Part shown: piece after piece, positions 34,344-42,598 of the stretch | How the letters are laid out: each line of letters starts with the position of its first letter | Numbering within the stretch: position 1 is the stretch's first letter | Origin: Micromonospora costi | GTDB lineage: Bacteria; Actinomycetota; Actinomycetes; Mycobacteriales; Micromonosporaceae | DNA length: 64,000 bases | Reading direction: 5' to 3' | Assembly: GCF_003626655.1 (NCBI RefSeq) | Contig: NZ_RBAN01000003.1 | Location: 1,054,001 to 1,118,000, forward strand | Translations under genes and position numbers: made by a program | Notes under the pieces: model-generated | What the model saw: the letters and a program-made list of their open reading frames with translations, nothing else | What the model was told of the DNA's origin: nothing | Databases searched by the model: none

Positions 34344-35051
34344 ATGAGTACGCACATCGGCGCGAAGCCGGGAGAGATCGCCGAGCGGGTCCTGATGCCG
34401 GGCGACCCGCTGCGGGCCAAGTGGATCGCGGAGACCTACCTCGAGGGCGCGGAGTGCTACTCGACCGTCCGCGGCATGCTGGGCTTCACCGGTCGCTGGA
34501 AGGGGGTCGACGTCTCCGTCCAGGGCTCCGGCATGGGCATGCCGTCCGCCTCGATCTACGCCCACGAGCTGGTCAACGAGTACGGCGTGAAGACGCTGAT
34601 CCGGGTGGGCTCCTGCGGCGCCCTGCGGGAGGACCTGCAGCTGCGGGACGTGATCGCGGCGATCGGTTCGTCCACCGACTCGAACATGAACCGGATGCGC
34701 TTCGACGGGCTGATCGACTACGCCCCGGTGGCCGACTTCGGGCTGCTGCGCACGGCCGTGGAGGTGGCCGAGCGGCAGGGCGTCACCATGCACGTCGGCC
34801 CGATCCTGGCCGCGGACGCCTTCTACACCGACCGCCCGGACCTGTACGACACCCTGGCCGACTACGGCGTGCTGGCCGTGGAGATGGAGTCGGCGGCGCT
34901 CTACACGATCGCCGCGCGGTTCAAGGCGCGGGCGCTGACCGTGCTGACCGTGAGCGACCACATCAAGACCGGCGAGAAGACCACGTCGGCGGAGCGCGAG
35001 CAGACCTTCAGCCAGATGGTGGAGATCGCGCTCGACACGATCATCGCCTGA
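34344..35051 (+). CDS. deoD: purine nucleoside phosphorylase, DeoD type
   Basis: A 235-residue enzyme that splits purine (deoxy)ribonucleosides with phosphate, in nucleoside salvage. The N-terminus STHIGAKPGEIAERVLMPGDP, the phosphate-binding RVGSCGAL region and VLAVEMESAALYTIA fit the hexameric DeoD family closely, with VSDHIKTGEKTTSAERE near the end holding the catalytic Asp. ATG at 34344 has AGGA upstream. Followed by a strong hairpin. Confidence 0.95.
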   Translation: MSTHIGAKPGEIAERVLMPGDPLRAKWIAETYLEGAECYSTVRGMLGFTGRWKGVDVSVQGSGMGMPSASIYAHELVNEYGVKTLIRVGSCGALREDLQLRDVIAAIGSSTDSNMNRMRFDGLIDYAPVADFGLLRTAVEVAERQGVTMHVGPILAADAFYTDRPDLYDTLADYGVLAVEMESAALYTIAARFKARALTVLTVSDHIKTGEKTTSAEREQTFSQMVEIALDTIIA

Positions 35052-35066
35052 GCCTTCGTACCGTCG

Positions 35067-35098
35067 CCGCCCCGCCGTCCGTCCGGACGGCGGGGCGG
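35067..35098 (+). terminator. terminator hairpin after deoD
   Basis: CCGCCCCGCCGTCC (35067-35080) pairs with 35085-35098 around a 4-nt loop, 15 bp past the deoD stop. Confidence 0.75.
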
Positions 35099-35134
35099 CC
35101 TCATGTCGTGACGGTGCTCACTCCCTAAAACAAT

Positions 35135-35146
35135 ACGACCGGTCGT
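35135..35146. promoter_or_regulatory. TetR-type operator ACGACCGGTCGT
   Basis: A perfect 12-bp palindrome 22 bp upstream of a TetR-family gene start, within an AT-richer promoter stretch (CTAAAACAAT before, GCTAATTGAG after). Position and symmetry suggest autoregulation. Confidence 0.7.
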
Positions 35147-35168
35147 GCTAATTGAGTACGGTGTCCGC

Positions 35169-35807
35169 ATGACCGTCGACGGACGACTCGCCCGTGGCGA
35201 ACGCACCCGCACCGCGGCCCTCGACGCCGCCGTGGTGCTCGCCACCGAGGCCGGCCTGCACGGGCTCAGCCTCGCGCAGCTCGCCGACACGCTCGGGGTG
35301 AGCAAGTCGGGGCTGTTCGCCCACTGGCGGTCGAAGGAGGCGCTCCAGCTCGCCGCGATCGACCGTGCCGTCGAGCAGTGGCAGGAGCGGATCGTGGCGC
35401 CGGCGCTGCGCGCGCCGCGGGGCGTACGCCGGCTCCGGGCGCTGCACGACGCCCGGATCGACTTCTACGCCGCCCGGGTGCTCCCCGGCGGCTGCTTCTT
35501 CGCCAACACGCAGTTCGAGTACAACGCCCGGCCGGGCCCGGTCCGGGACCGCCTCGCCGCGGCGTTCGCCGACTGGACCACGTTCCTCGAGACGCTCGTC
35601 CGGCAGGCCGTCGACGTCGGCGACCTGCCCGCCGGCCTGGACGTCGCGCAACTGGCGTACGAGATCGACGCCCTCGGGATGAGCGCCGCCATGCACTCGC
35701 GGCTGCTCGACCCCGACGCGGCCTACCGGCACGCCCGCCAGGGCCTGCTGGACCGTCTCCGGGCGCTGTGCCCCGACCCGACCCTGCTACCGGAAGGCCG
35801 ACCATGA
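35169..35807 (+). CDS. TetR family transcriptional regulator
   Basis: A 212-residue regulator with N-terminal TetR helix-turn-helix (LSLAQLADTLGVSKSGLFAHW, about residues 35-55) and a C-terminal domain of the TetR_C_6/YcdC-like type (DFYAARVLPGGCFFANTQFE). Its stop overlaps the thioesterase ATG (ATGA), so the two are co-translated and the regulator likely controls the operon through the upstream palindrome. The ligand may be an acyl-CoA or related compound, inferred only from its partner. Confidence 0.9.
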   Translation: MTVDGRLARGERTRTAALDAAVVLATEAGLHGLSLAQLADTLGVSKSGLFAHWRSKEALQLAAIDRAVEQWQERIVAPALRAPRGVRRLRALHDARIDFYAARVLPGGCFFANTQFEYNARPGPVRDRLAAAFADWTTFLETLVRQAVDVGDLPAGLDVAQLAYEIDALGMSAAMHSRLLDPDAAYRHARQGLLDRLRALCPDPTLLPEGRP

Positions 35808-36268
35808 GCCACGCCCTCGCCGACCAGCCCGCCGCCGCGTTCGGTCACGTCGAGCACGTCACCGTGCACTTCGACGACCTCGACGCGATGGGCATCCTGC
35901 ACAACGCCCGGTACGCGGTGCTGCTCGAACGCGCGCTGAGCCCGTACTGGGCGGAGCGTGGGCTCGGCTTCCGGGGGGCGGCCAGCCCGCCCGACCTGTT
36001 CCACGCGGTCCGCGAGTTCACCATCACCTACCGAACGCCGATCGCCACCACAGGCCCGGTGGCCGTGCACTTCTGGCTCGACCACTTCGGCACCACGAGC
36101 GCCACGTACGGCTTCGAGTTCCGCTCCCTGGACGGCGGCACGGTGTTCGCCGAGGGCCGGCGTTCGATCGTCCGCCTCGACCCGGCCACGCTGCGGCCGG
36201 CGCCGTGGAGCGAGGCCGCCCGGGCGGTCGCCGCCACCCTGCTGCGCCCGGCCGCGGCCACCGCCTGA
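35804..36268 (+). CDS. acyl-CoA thioesterase, 4HBT hot-dog family
   Basis: A 154-residue hot-dog thioesterase. The motif VHFDDLDAMGILHNARYAVLL is the 4-hydroxybenzoyl-CoA thioesterase active-site helix, with D27 in the catalytic position, and FHAVREFTITYRTPIATTGPV is the expected sheet. It should hydrolyse acyl-CoA, though the chain is unknown. ATG overlaps the TetR stop. The last codons and stop are repeated downstream. Confidence 0.88.
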   Translation: MSHALADQPAAAFGHVEHVTVHFDDLDAMGILHNARYAVLLERALSPYWAERGLGFRGAASPPDLFHAVREFTITYRTPIATTGPVAVHFWLDHFGTTSATYGFEFRSLDGGTVFAEGRRSIVRLDPATLRPAPWSEAARAVAATLLRPAAATA

Positions 36269-36350
36269 GAGCCACCACCCTGCTGCGCCCGGCCGCCGCC
36301 CCCGCCTGAGAGCCGCCACCCCGCCTGAGAGCCGCCGCCCCCGCCTGAGC
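36233..36350. repeat. tandem duplication of the thioesterase gene 3' end
   Basis: The terminal coding segment including the stop (GCCACCCTGCTGCGCCCGG … ACCGCCTGAGA, 36233-36270) recurs at 36271-36311 with small changes and in shorter forms at 36312-36330 and 36331-36350. Each copy carries CGCCTGAG. Confidence 0.75.
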
Positions 36351-36354
36351 GCGG

Positions 36355-36392
36355 CCGGGTGCGTCCGCCCATGCGACGACGGACGCACCCGG
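36355..36392. terminator. bidirectional hairpin between thioesterase and permease genes
   Basis: CCGGGTGCGTCCG (36355-36367) pairs perfectly with its complement (36380-36392) around a 12-nt loop, 14 bp before the 3' end of the convergent permease gene. Confidence 0.7.
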
Positions 36393-36406
36393 ACCGGACC
36401 GCCGCG

Positions 36407-37642
36407 TCAGGCCAGCGCCTCGGTGGGGGCGAGCCGGGCGGCCCGCACCGCCGGGTAGAGACCCGCGAAGCCGCCGATCACCAGGGTGGCCAGCACCCCA
36501 CCGGCCATAGCCCAGGCCGGCACGACCGTGGGCCACTGGCGCCAGAACGCATAGCCGGCGGTGACCAGGATGCCGAGCAGCACCCCGCCGGCCCCGCCGA
36601 GCGCGGAGAGCAGCAGCGACTCGGCCAGGAACTGGACGCGCACCTGCCCCCGGGTGGCGCCCAGCGACCGCCGTAGCCCGATCTCGGCCCGCCGCTCCAG
36701 CACTGAGATGACCATCGTGTTGGCCACCCCGACGCCGCCGACCAGCAGCGCCACCGCGCCGAGCCCGAGCAGCAGCCCGGTGAACGCCTCGTCGCTGGCC
36801 GCCGCCGCGGCGAGCGCGTCCGACGGCCGGGAGACCTGCACCTCGTTGGGCGCCTCCGGGTTGGCGGTCGCGCCGAGCACCGCGCGGACCGCCTCCACCG
36901 ACGCCTCCCGGGAGCGCGTGTAGACGGTGGTCGGGTGGCCGTCGAAGCCCAGGTACGCCTCGGCGGCCGGCCAGCCGACCAGCGCCGAACTGTCCAGCTC
37001 CGGCGCGAGCGGGGCCGGGTCGAGAATGCCGACCACGGTGAACCAGCGCCCGCCCAGGTACACCTGCCGGTCCGGCCCGGCCGCGCCGAGCCCGAGCCGG
37101 CGGGCCGCCGCGTCGCCGAGCACCACGGCCGGATACCGCTCGGTGGCCCCGTTGAGCCAGGTGCCGCTGCGTACGGTGGCGCCGACCGTGTCGAGCAGCC
37201 CCAGCTGGGCCGCGCGGGTGGCGATGCCACCGGTCTCGCCGGACGGGATGCGGTCGGTGCGGTAGACCGGGGAGTTCGGCACCTGGCCGGTGGCGGACAC
37301 GGCGGTCACCGGCGCGATCCGACCGATCATCGTCACGGATTCCACCGGCAGCCGGGCCCGGTCACCGAAGAGCGTGTTCCCGGGCGCGACGGTCAGCAGG
37401 TTGGTGCCGAGCCGGTCCAGCGTCCGGTCGAGGTCGGCGCGGGACGACGACGAGATGCCCACGACCGCGACCATCGCCGCGATGCCGATCGCGATGCCCA
37501 GCGCGGAGAGGAACGCGCGCAGCGGCCGCGTACGCAGGCCCACGCCACCGACCCGGAACACGTCGGCCGGGCCCAGCCGGGCCGGCGCCAGGCGGGGCCG
37601 GGCGTCGGTGGCCACCGGCCGCGGACGGAGGTCGGTCGTCAT
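36407..37642 (-). CDS. MacB/FtsX-like ABC transporter permease
   Basis: A 411-residue permease. The N-terminal membrane segment (RTRPLRAFLSALGIAIGIAAMVAV) is followed by a large extracytoplasmic MacB_PCD domain (about 65-285) and three C-terminal helices with the FtsX-domain motif NTMVISVLERRAEIGLRRSLGATRGQV. This is a type VII mechanotransmission ABC system, used for export of peptides, drugs or lipoproteins. Its ATG overlaps the ATPase stop by 4 bp. Last gene of a four-gene operon. Confidence 0.92.
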   Translation of the reverse strand: MTTDLRPRPVATDARPRLAPARLGPADVFRVGGVGLRTRPLRAFLSALGIAIGIAAMVAVVGISSSSRADLDRTLDRLGTNLLTVAPGNTLFGDRARLPVESVTMIGRIAPVTAVSATGQVPNSPVYRTDRIPSGETGGIATRAAQLGLLDTVGATVRSGTWLNGATERYPAVVLGDAAARRLGLGAAGPDRQVYLGGRWFTVVGILDPAPLAPELDSSALVGWPAAEAYLGFDGHPTTVYTRSREASVEAVRAVLGATANPEAPNEVQVSRPSDALAAAAASDEAFTGLLLGLGAVALLVGGVGVANTMVISVLERRAEIGLRRSLGATRGQVRVQFLAESLLLSALGGAGGVLLGILVTAGYAFWRQWPTVVPAWAMAGGVLATLVIGGFAGLYPAVRAARLAPTEALA

Positions 37643-38340
37643 CCGCGCACCCCCTCGACGACCGGCGCCGCCGGGTCGGCCACCACCCGGCCGTCGCGCA
37701 TCCGCACCTGGCGGGGCAGCCCGTCGGCGATCTCCCGATCGTGGGTGATCACGACGACCGTGGTCCCGGCCCGGTGCAGGTCGCGCAGCAGCGCGAGCAC
37801 CGCCGCACCGGCCACCGAGTCGAGGTTGCCCGTCGGCTCGTCGGCCAGCAGCACCGCCGGTTCCCCGACCACCGCCCGGGCCACGGCGACCCGCTGGCGC
37901 TCGCCGCCGGAGAGTTCGTGCGGCCGGTGCGTCAACCGGTGGCCCAGGCCGACGCGGTCCAGCGCGGCCTCCGCGCGCCGCCGCCGCTCCCGCCGGGGTA
38001 CGCCGGCGTAGAGCAGCCCGTCGGCCACGTTGTCGAGCACCGGCGTGCCGGCGGCAAGGTGGAACTGCTGGAAGACGAAGCCGATCCGGCGGGCGCGCAG
38101 CGCGGAGAGCTGCCGGTCCGGCAGGGTCGCCACGTCGTACCCGTCGATCCGGACGCGGCCGGCGGACGGCCGGTCCAGGGTGCCGATCAGGTGCAGCATG
38201 GTCGACTTGCCCGAGCCGGACGGCCCGACGATCGCCACCAGCTCGCCGTACGCGATGCGCAGCGAGACCTCGCGCAGCGCGGCCACCCCGCCCGCGTACG
38301 TGCGGCTCACCCCTTCCAGCACCACGGCGTCGCCGGTCAT
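37639..38340 (-). CDS. MacB/LolD-type ABC transporter ATPase
   Basis: A 233-residue ATPase with Walker A GPSGSGKS, Q-loop VFQQFHL, signature LSGGERQRVAVARA and Walker B VLLADEPTGNLDS. The ADEPTGNLD form is typical of LolD/MacB/FtsE. It drives the adjacent permease. Start and stop codons overlap both neighbours (ATGA), so the operon is tightly coupled. Confidence 0.94.
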   Translation of the reverse strand: MTGDAVVLEGVSRTYAGGVAALREVSLRIAYGELVAIVGPSGSGKSTMLHLIGTLDRPSAGRVRIDGYDVATLPDRQLSALRARRIGFVFQQFHLAAGTPVLDNVADGLLYAGVPRRERRRRAEAALDRVGLGHRLTHRPHELSGGERQRVAVARAVVGEPAVLLADEPTGNLDSVAGAAVLALLRDLHRAGTTVVVITHDREIADGLPRQVRMRDGRVVADPAAPVVEGVRG

Positions 38341-39419
38341 GCCGGCATCCCCACCGTCATGCCCTCGGCGACGTCCGCGCCGCTGACCTCGACCCGCCCG
38401 GCGGCGAAGAGGCCGGTGGTCACGGCGACGACCCGGCTCCGGCCGCCGTCGACGACCTCCAGCCCGTACCCGCCCTCGGCGAGCGCGAGCAGGGCGGCCA
38501 CCGGCACGGTGAGCACGTCCGGTCGCTCGGCCGCGGTGAAGGTGACCTCCACGCTCGCCCGGTCGTACCCGGTGAGCTTCGCCGGGTCGGCCACCGACAC
38601 GGTGACCTCGATCTTCGTCTCGGCCTCGGCGGACTGCCCCGCGGCGCCACCGGAACCGGCCTCGACAACGGTCTCCGCGGACGCCACGGTGCCGTCGACG
38701 GACGCGCCGTCGGGCAGCTCGACGCCGACGGCGGCGCCCTTCTTCGCGAGCGGCTGGTCGTCCACGTCCAGCTCGACGGTCACCAGCCGGCTGGTGCCGG
38801 TGTACGCGAGCACGGCCTGGCCGGGCTGCGCCGCGTCCCCGACCTCCGCCTGGAGGCTCTCGATCCGCACGGCGTCCTCGGCGTAGACGATCCGGCCCGG
38901 CTCGACCCGGCCGGTCTCGGGCAGGCCGAGGTCCTCCTGCCAGTCGCGGACCGCGTCCGCGGTGCTGCCCGTGTACTCGTCGTCGACCGTGAACCCGGTG
39001 TGGCCGAGCGCCCGCAGGTTCCGCTCGAACTGCGCGACGTCGGCCCCTTCCGCGCCCGGCTCCAGAACCCGGTACGCCGGCAGTGTGCCGTAGAGCAGCA
39101 CCACGGGGTCGTTGTCCACCCCGTACAGCCGGCCGCCCCGCTTCACCACGGCGCCCGTCTCGGGCAAGGCGGTGATCGTGCCGGTGAGCCGGGCGGTGGC
39201 GGTACGCGTGCTCCCGTACCCCAGCTCACCGTCGGCGGTCTGCGTGTCGGTCAGCGTCTGCCGGGTGACGGTGGCCGTGGCCGGCGGGGTGGAGCCGGTG
39301 GCGGCCGTACCCCGGTCGGTGCCGCCGAAGCCCACGGCGGCCACGACGCCGGCGGCGGCCGCCACCAGGACGGCGGCGCTCAGCGCGACGGCGCGGAACC
39401 GGACGCGGCGACCGCTCAC
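38337..39419 (-). CDS. efflux adaptor-like protein with peptidoglycan-binding domain
   Basis: A 360-residue exported, membrane-anchored protein (VRFRAVALSAAVLVAAAAGV signal anchor). Residues about 110-175 contain a PG_binding_1 motif (DVAQFERNLRALGHTG … DEYTGSTADAVRDWQ); the rest has the hairpin/lipoyl/beta-barrel order of HlyD/MacA adaptors, ending with VEVSGADVAEGMTVGMPA. Together with the ATPase and permease it resembles MacAB adapted to a Gram-positive envelope. The GTG at 39419 overlaps the lipoprotein stop (GTGA). Confidence 0.88.
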   Translation of the reverse strand: MSGRRVRFRAVALSAAVLVAAAAGVVAAVGFGGTDRGTAATGSTPPATATVTRQTLTDTQTADGELGYGSTRTATARLTGTITALPETGAVVKRGGRLYGVDNDPVVLLYGTLPAYRVLEPGAEGADVAQFERNLRALGHTGFTVDDEYTGSTADAVRDWQEDLGLPETGRVEPGRIVYAEDAVRIESLQAEVGDAAQPGQAVLAYTGTSRLVTVELDVDDQPLAKKGAAVGVELPDGASVDGTVASAETVVEAGSGGAAGQSAEAETKIEVTVSVADPAKLTGYDRASVEVTFTAAERPDVLTVPVAALLALAEGGYGLEVVDGGRSRVVAVTTGLFAAGRVEVSGADVAEGMTVGMPA

Positions 39420-39940
39420 CGGGTCGCCTCGGCGATCTTCGGCGCGTACTGTCGGCACTTCTCCATGGCGGCCTTCACCTTCGGGTCCTTGATGTTCACC
39501 TGGTCGAGCCGCAGTTGGATCCCGCCGTCGGGTTGCGGGTCGGGGAACTCGGGCACGCCGTTCTCCCGCATGCACGCGGCGAGCTTGCGCAGCCGCTCGA
39601 CCTGCTCCGGGTCGAGCTTGAGCTTCTCGCCGCCGTTGGGCAGGTACTGGCGGCAGGTCCCCATGGCGGCCTCCACCTTCGCCGGGTCGGTCTTCCCGTC
39701 GAACCGGAACACCCGGTCGCCGCCCGGCTCCGGGTCCGGCACGTCGACGCCGTTGTCCCGCATGCACTCGGTGAACTTCAACCGCCGCTCGTCGTCGCTG
39801 AGCTGGGCCGCGGGGCTGGCGGACGCGGGTTGCGCCCCACCACCGCCCGCGGTCGCCACCGCCGGCTCCTCGCCCGACCCCCCGCACGCGGGGAGGGTCA
39901 GGGCGAGCAGCAGCGGCAGCGCGAACAGTCCTCGTCGCAC
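39416..39940 (-). CDS. lipoprotein with two Cys-containing repeats
   Basis: A 174-residue lipoprotein (lipobox LPAC, C19). The mature part has two copies of a repeat built as C-M-R-[DE]-N-G-V … [F]PDP[EQ]P … DP-x-V-x-AM-x-x-C-R-Q-Y-x-P, at about residues 58-102 and 121-167. Each repeat could form one disulphide. The family is common in actinobacteria beside MacB-like operons, but its role is unknown; it may be a sensor or substrate-binding partner. The GTG has GAGGGAG upstream and is the first gene of the operon. Confidence 0.8.
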   Translation of the reverse strand: MRRGLFALPLLLALTLPACGGSGEEPAVATAGGGGAQPASASPAAQLSDDERRLKFTECMRDNGVDVPDPEPGGDRVFRFDGKTDPAKVEAAMGTCRQYLPNGGEKLKLDPEQVERLRKLAACMRENGVPEFPDPQPDGGIQLRLDQVNIKDPKVKAAMEKCRQYAPKIAEATR

Positions 39941-40000
39941 GGCACGCTCCCTCTCCCGGCCCGGCCGGTCGCCGGGCGTCCCGGTCAGTCCACGACAGAG

Positions 40001-40020
40001 GGCGTATCCGGGGCGTAACC
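40001..40020. promoter_or_regulatory. OmpR-type direct repeat between exporter operon and two-component genes
   Basis: GGCGTATCC (40001-40009) and GGCGTAACC (40012-40020) start 11 bp apart, one helical turn, as expected for tandem binding by an OmpR/PhoB regulator. A further GGCGTTACG lies at about 40036. The gap serves both divergent operons. Confidence 0.65.
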
Positions 40021-40059
40021 GCCGACGTTTACGGCGGCGTTACGCGGGCGCGCGGCACT

Positions 40060-40725
40060 ATGGGTCCGGTGAGGGTCCTGGTGGTGGAGGACGAGAGCCT
40101 GCTGGCCGACAGCATCGCGGAGTGGCTGCGGCGCGAGGCGTTCGCGGTGGACGTCGCGTACGACGGCGACGCGGCCCTGGAACGGCTCGGCGTCAACGAC
40201 TACGACGTGGTCGTCCTCGACCGCGACCTGCCGGTGGTCCACGGCGACGACGTGTGCCGCGCGATCGTGGACGGCGGCACGGAGACGCGGGTGCTGATGC
40301 TCACCGCCGCGGCGGCCGTACGCGAGCGGGTCGCCGGTCTGGCGCTCGGCGCCGACGACTACCTGACCAAGCCGTTCGCGCTGGTCGAGCTGTCCGCCCG
40401 GGTGCACGCGTTGAGCCGCCGGACCCGGCGGGCCGCGCCGCCCACGCTGGCCCGCGCCGGCATCGTCCTCGACCCGGCACGGCGCGAGGTGCACCGGGAC
40501 GGCCGGTACGTGCCGCTGTCCCGCAAGGAGTTCGCCGTGCTGGTCGAGCTGATGCGCGCCGACGGCGCGGTGGTCTCGGCCGAGGAGCTGCTGGAACGCG
40601 CCTGGGACGAGCACATCGACCCGTTCACCAACGTGGTCCGGGTGACCGTCATGAAGCTGCGCCGCAAGCTGGGTGAACCGCAGGTGGTCGAGACCCTGCC
40701 CGGTGTGGGATACCGGATACCGTGA
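40060..40725 (+). CDS. OmpR-family response regulator
   Basis: A 221-residue regulator. Receiver domain: acidic pair EDE near residue 10, phospho-acceptor D54 in VVVLDRDLPV, switch T in LMLTAAA, and K in LTKPFAL. The C-terminal winged helix (about 125-220) ends LRRKLGEPQVVETLPGVGYRIP, the PhoB/OmpR signature. An alternative GTG at 40069 would put the acceptor at D51, the common position. Its stop overlaps the kinase start. It likely binds the direct repeat upstream and controls the divergent exporter operon. Confidence 0.93.
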   Translation: MGPVRVLVVEDESLLADSIAEWLRREAFAVDVAYDGDAALERLGVNDYDVVVLDRDLPVVHGDDVCRAIVDGGTETRVLMLTAAAAVRERVAGLALGADDYLTKPFALVELSARVHALSRRTRRAAPPTLARAGIVLDPARREVHRDGRYVPLSRKEFAVLVELMRADGAVVSAEELLERAWDEHIDPFTNVVRVTVMKLRRKLGEPQVVETLPGVGYRIP

Positions 40726-41879
40726 AGCGCCTTTCCCTCCGCGCCCGGCTCACCATGATCTACGGCGGCCTCTTCCTGGTCGCTGGGCTGGTCCTGCTGG
40801 GCGTCACGTACGTGCTGGTCGAGCAGCGGGTGCAGCCGTTCGGGTTGGCGCTGCGGGATGTCAAACCGGTGGTCCAGGGGATCGACGGGAAGATCACCGG
40901 TGACCAGGCCGAGCAACTGCGCCTCATCGTGAGCAAGGCCCAGGACGAGGCGCGCGACCAGATGCTCGACTCGCTGCTCACCCAGGGCGGCGTCGCGTTG
41001 GGGCTGGTCTCGGTGGTGGCCATCGGGTTCGGCTGGCTTGTCGCGGGGCGCGCGCTGCAACCTCTGCACCAGATCACCGGCACCGCCCGGCGGATCGCGG
41101 GCGCCGACGTGGCCGGCCGCGGCCTGCACGAACGGATCTCACTCTCCGGCCCCGGGGACGAGGTACGCGAGCTGGCCGACACGTTCGACGAGATGCTGGG
41201 ACGGCTGGACCGGTCCTTCGACGGGCAGCGCCGGTTCGTGGCGAACGCCTCGCACGAGCTGCGTACGCCGCTCGCGTTGAACCGGTCCCTCATCGAGCTG
41301 GCGGTCAGCCGGCCGGGCGCCTCGGACGACGTACGCCGGCTGGGCGAGTCCCTGCTGGCCGTGAACGAGCGGCACGAGCGGCTGATCGACGGCCTGCTGA
41401 CCCTGGCCGACTCGGAGAACGAGCTGACCGCCCGGTCGCGGATCGACCTGGCCGACGTGGCCGACCACGTGCTCGACCAGGCCGTCGGCGAGGGTGGGCG
41501 GGCGGTGACCCGCGAGCTGGCGCCAGCCGAGGTGGTCGGCGACCCGGTCCTGCTGGAACGGCTCACCACGAACCTCGTGGAGAACGCGCTGCGGCACAAC
41601 GTCGCGACGGGCGGCTGGGTCGGGGTCGGCACCGCGGTGCGGGACGGCCGGGCCACGCTGACCGTGAGCAACACGGGCCCGGTGGTGCCGGCCTACGACG
41701 TGGAGACCATCTTCGAGCCGTTCCGCCGGCTGTCCGGCGAGCGGATCGGCGGGGGCCGGGGGTTCGGCCTCGGGCTGTCGATCGTCCGGGCGGTGGCCCG
41801 GGCGCACGGCGGCACGGTGACGGCCCAGCCGCGCGAGGGCGGCGGGCTGGTGGTCACCGTGAGCCTGCCACTCGCCTGA
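40722..41879 (+). CDS. sensor histidine kinase
   Basis: A 385-residue kinase. Two membrane helices (about 12-32 and 90-110) bracket a short extracytoplasmic loop, followed by a HAMP domain, the H-box FVANASHELRTPL (H178), N-box NLVENALRHN and G-box GRGFGLGLSIV. The small sensor loop suggests detection in or near the membrane, as in envelope-stress kinases. The GTG overlaps the regulator stop (GTGA). Confidence 0.94.
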   Translation: MKRLSLRARLTMIYGGLFLVAGLVLLGVTYVLVEQRVQPFGLALRDVKPVVQGIDGKITGDQAEQLRLIVSKAQDEARDQMLDSLLTQGGVALGLVSVVAIGFGWLVAGRALQPLHQITGTARRIAGADVAGRGLHERISLSGPGDEVRELADTFDEMLGRLDRSFDGQRRFVANASHELRTPLALNRSLIELAVSRPGASDDVRRLGESLLAVNERHERLIDGLLTLADSENELTARSRIDLADVADHVLDQAVGEGGRAVTRELAPAEVVGDPVLLERLTTNLVENALRHNVATGGWVGVGTAVRDGRATLTVSNTGPVVPAYDVETIFEPFRRLSGERIGGGRGFGLGLSIVRAVARAHGGTVTAQPREGGGLVVTVSLPLA

Positions 41880-41896
41880 ATCGGCGCCCCGCGATC

Positions 41897-41915
41897 GCAC
41901 GGCGGTCGGCCGTGC
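41897..41915. terminator. short hairpin between the kinase gene and tadA
   Basis: GCACGGC (41897-41903) and GCCGTGC (41909-41915) form a 7-bp stem, followed by a second self-complementary CCCGGGCGCCCGGG. Convergent genes flank it. Confidence 0.45.
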
Positions 41916-41944
41916 CCCCCGGGCGCCCGGGCCACCCGGCTCGC

Positions 41945-42598
41945 TCAGCGGAAGAACGCGCGGAGCAGGGCGGCGCTCTCGTTCTCCAGCACCCCGGAGT
42001 ACACCTCCGGCCGGTGGTTGAGCCGCCGGTCCCGCAGCACGTCCCAGAGCGAACCGACGGCGCCGGTCTTCGGCTCCCACGCGCCGAACACCACGGTCGA
42101 GACCCGGGCCAGCGCGAGCGCGCCCGCGCACATCGTGCACGGTTCGAGGGTGACCACGAGCGTGCAGCCGTCCAGGCGCCACCGGCCCAGCCGCTCGGCG
42201 GCCCGCCGTAGGGCCAGCACCTCGGCGTGCGCGGTCGGGTCGCCGGTCAGCTCCCGCTCGTTGCGGCCGGTCGCCAGCTCGGCGCCGTCCGGCCCGTAGA
42301 CCACGGCGCCGACCGGAACGTCGTCGACGGTCGTGCCGCCGGCCTCGTCGGCCACCCCGGCACCGGCCGGGCCGGTCACGGCCACCTCCAGCGCCCGGCG
42401 CATCCACAGCTCGTGCCGCTGGCGGCGGCCCAGGTCACCCGGGTCGGCCAACCCCTCGTCCGCGCCCGGGCCGACCCGCCCGATGCGGCCGGGCGTCGGC
42501 TGCCCGGGGCGTACGGTCTCGAACGCCGGGTCGGTGGCGTCGGCCGGCTCACCGCCGGACGGCAGGAGCGGATCGCCGCCCGCCGGCTCAGACCTCAC
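41945..42598 (-). CDS. tadA: tRNA-specific adenosine deaminase
   Basis: A 217-residue zinc deaminase. It converts A34 to inosine in tRNA-Arg(ACG). The zinc motif is intact: H124-A-E126 with C154-TM-C157 (LEPCTMCAGALALARV). About 60 residues precede the catalytic core, longer than E. coli TadA, low-complexity and Gly/Pro rich. The GTG at 42598 is favoured by GAGGAG just upstream and overlaps the companion gene by 11 bp; a later start would leave no ribosome site. The companion gene precedes it. Confidence 0.92.
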   Translation of the reverse strand: MRSEPAGGDPLLPSGGEPADATDPAFETVRPGQPTPGRIGRVGPGADEGLADPGDLGRRQRHELWMRRALEVAVTGPAGAGVADEAGGTTVDDVPVGAVVYGPDGAELATGRNERELTGDPTAHAEVLALRRAAERLGRWRLDGCTLVVTLEPCTMCAGALALARVSTVVFGAWEPKTGAVGSLWDVLRDRRLNHRPEVYSGVLENESAALLRAFFR

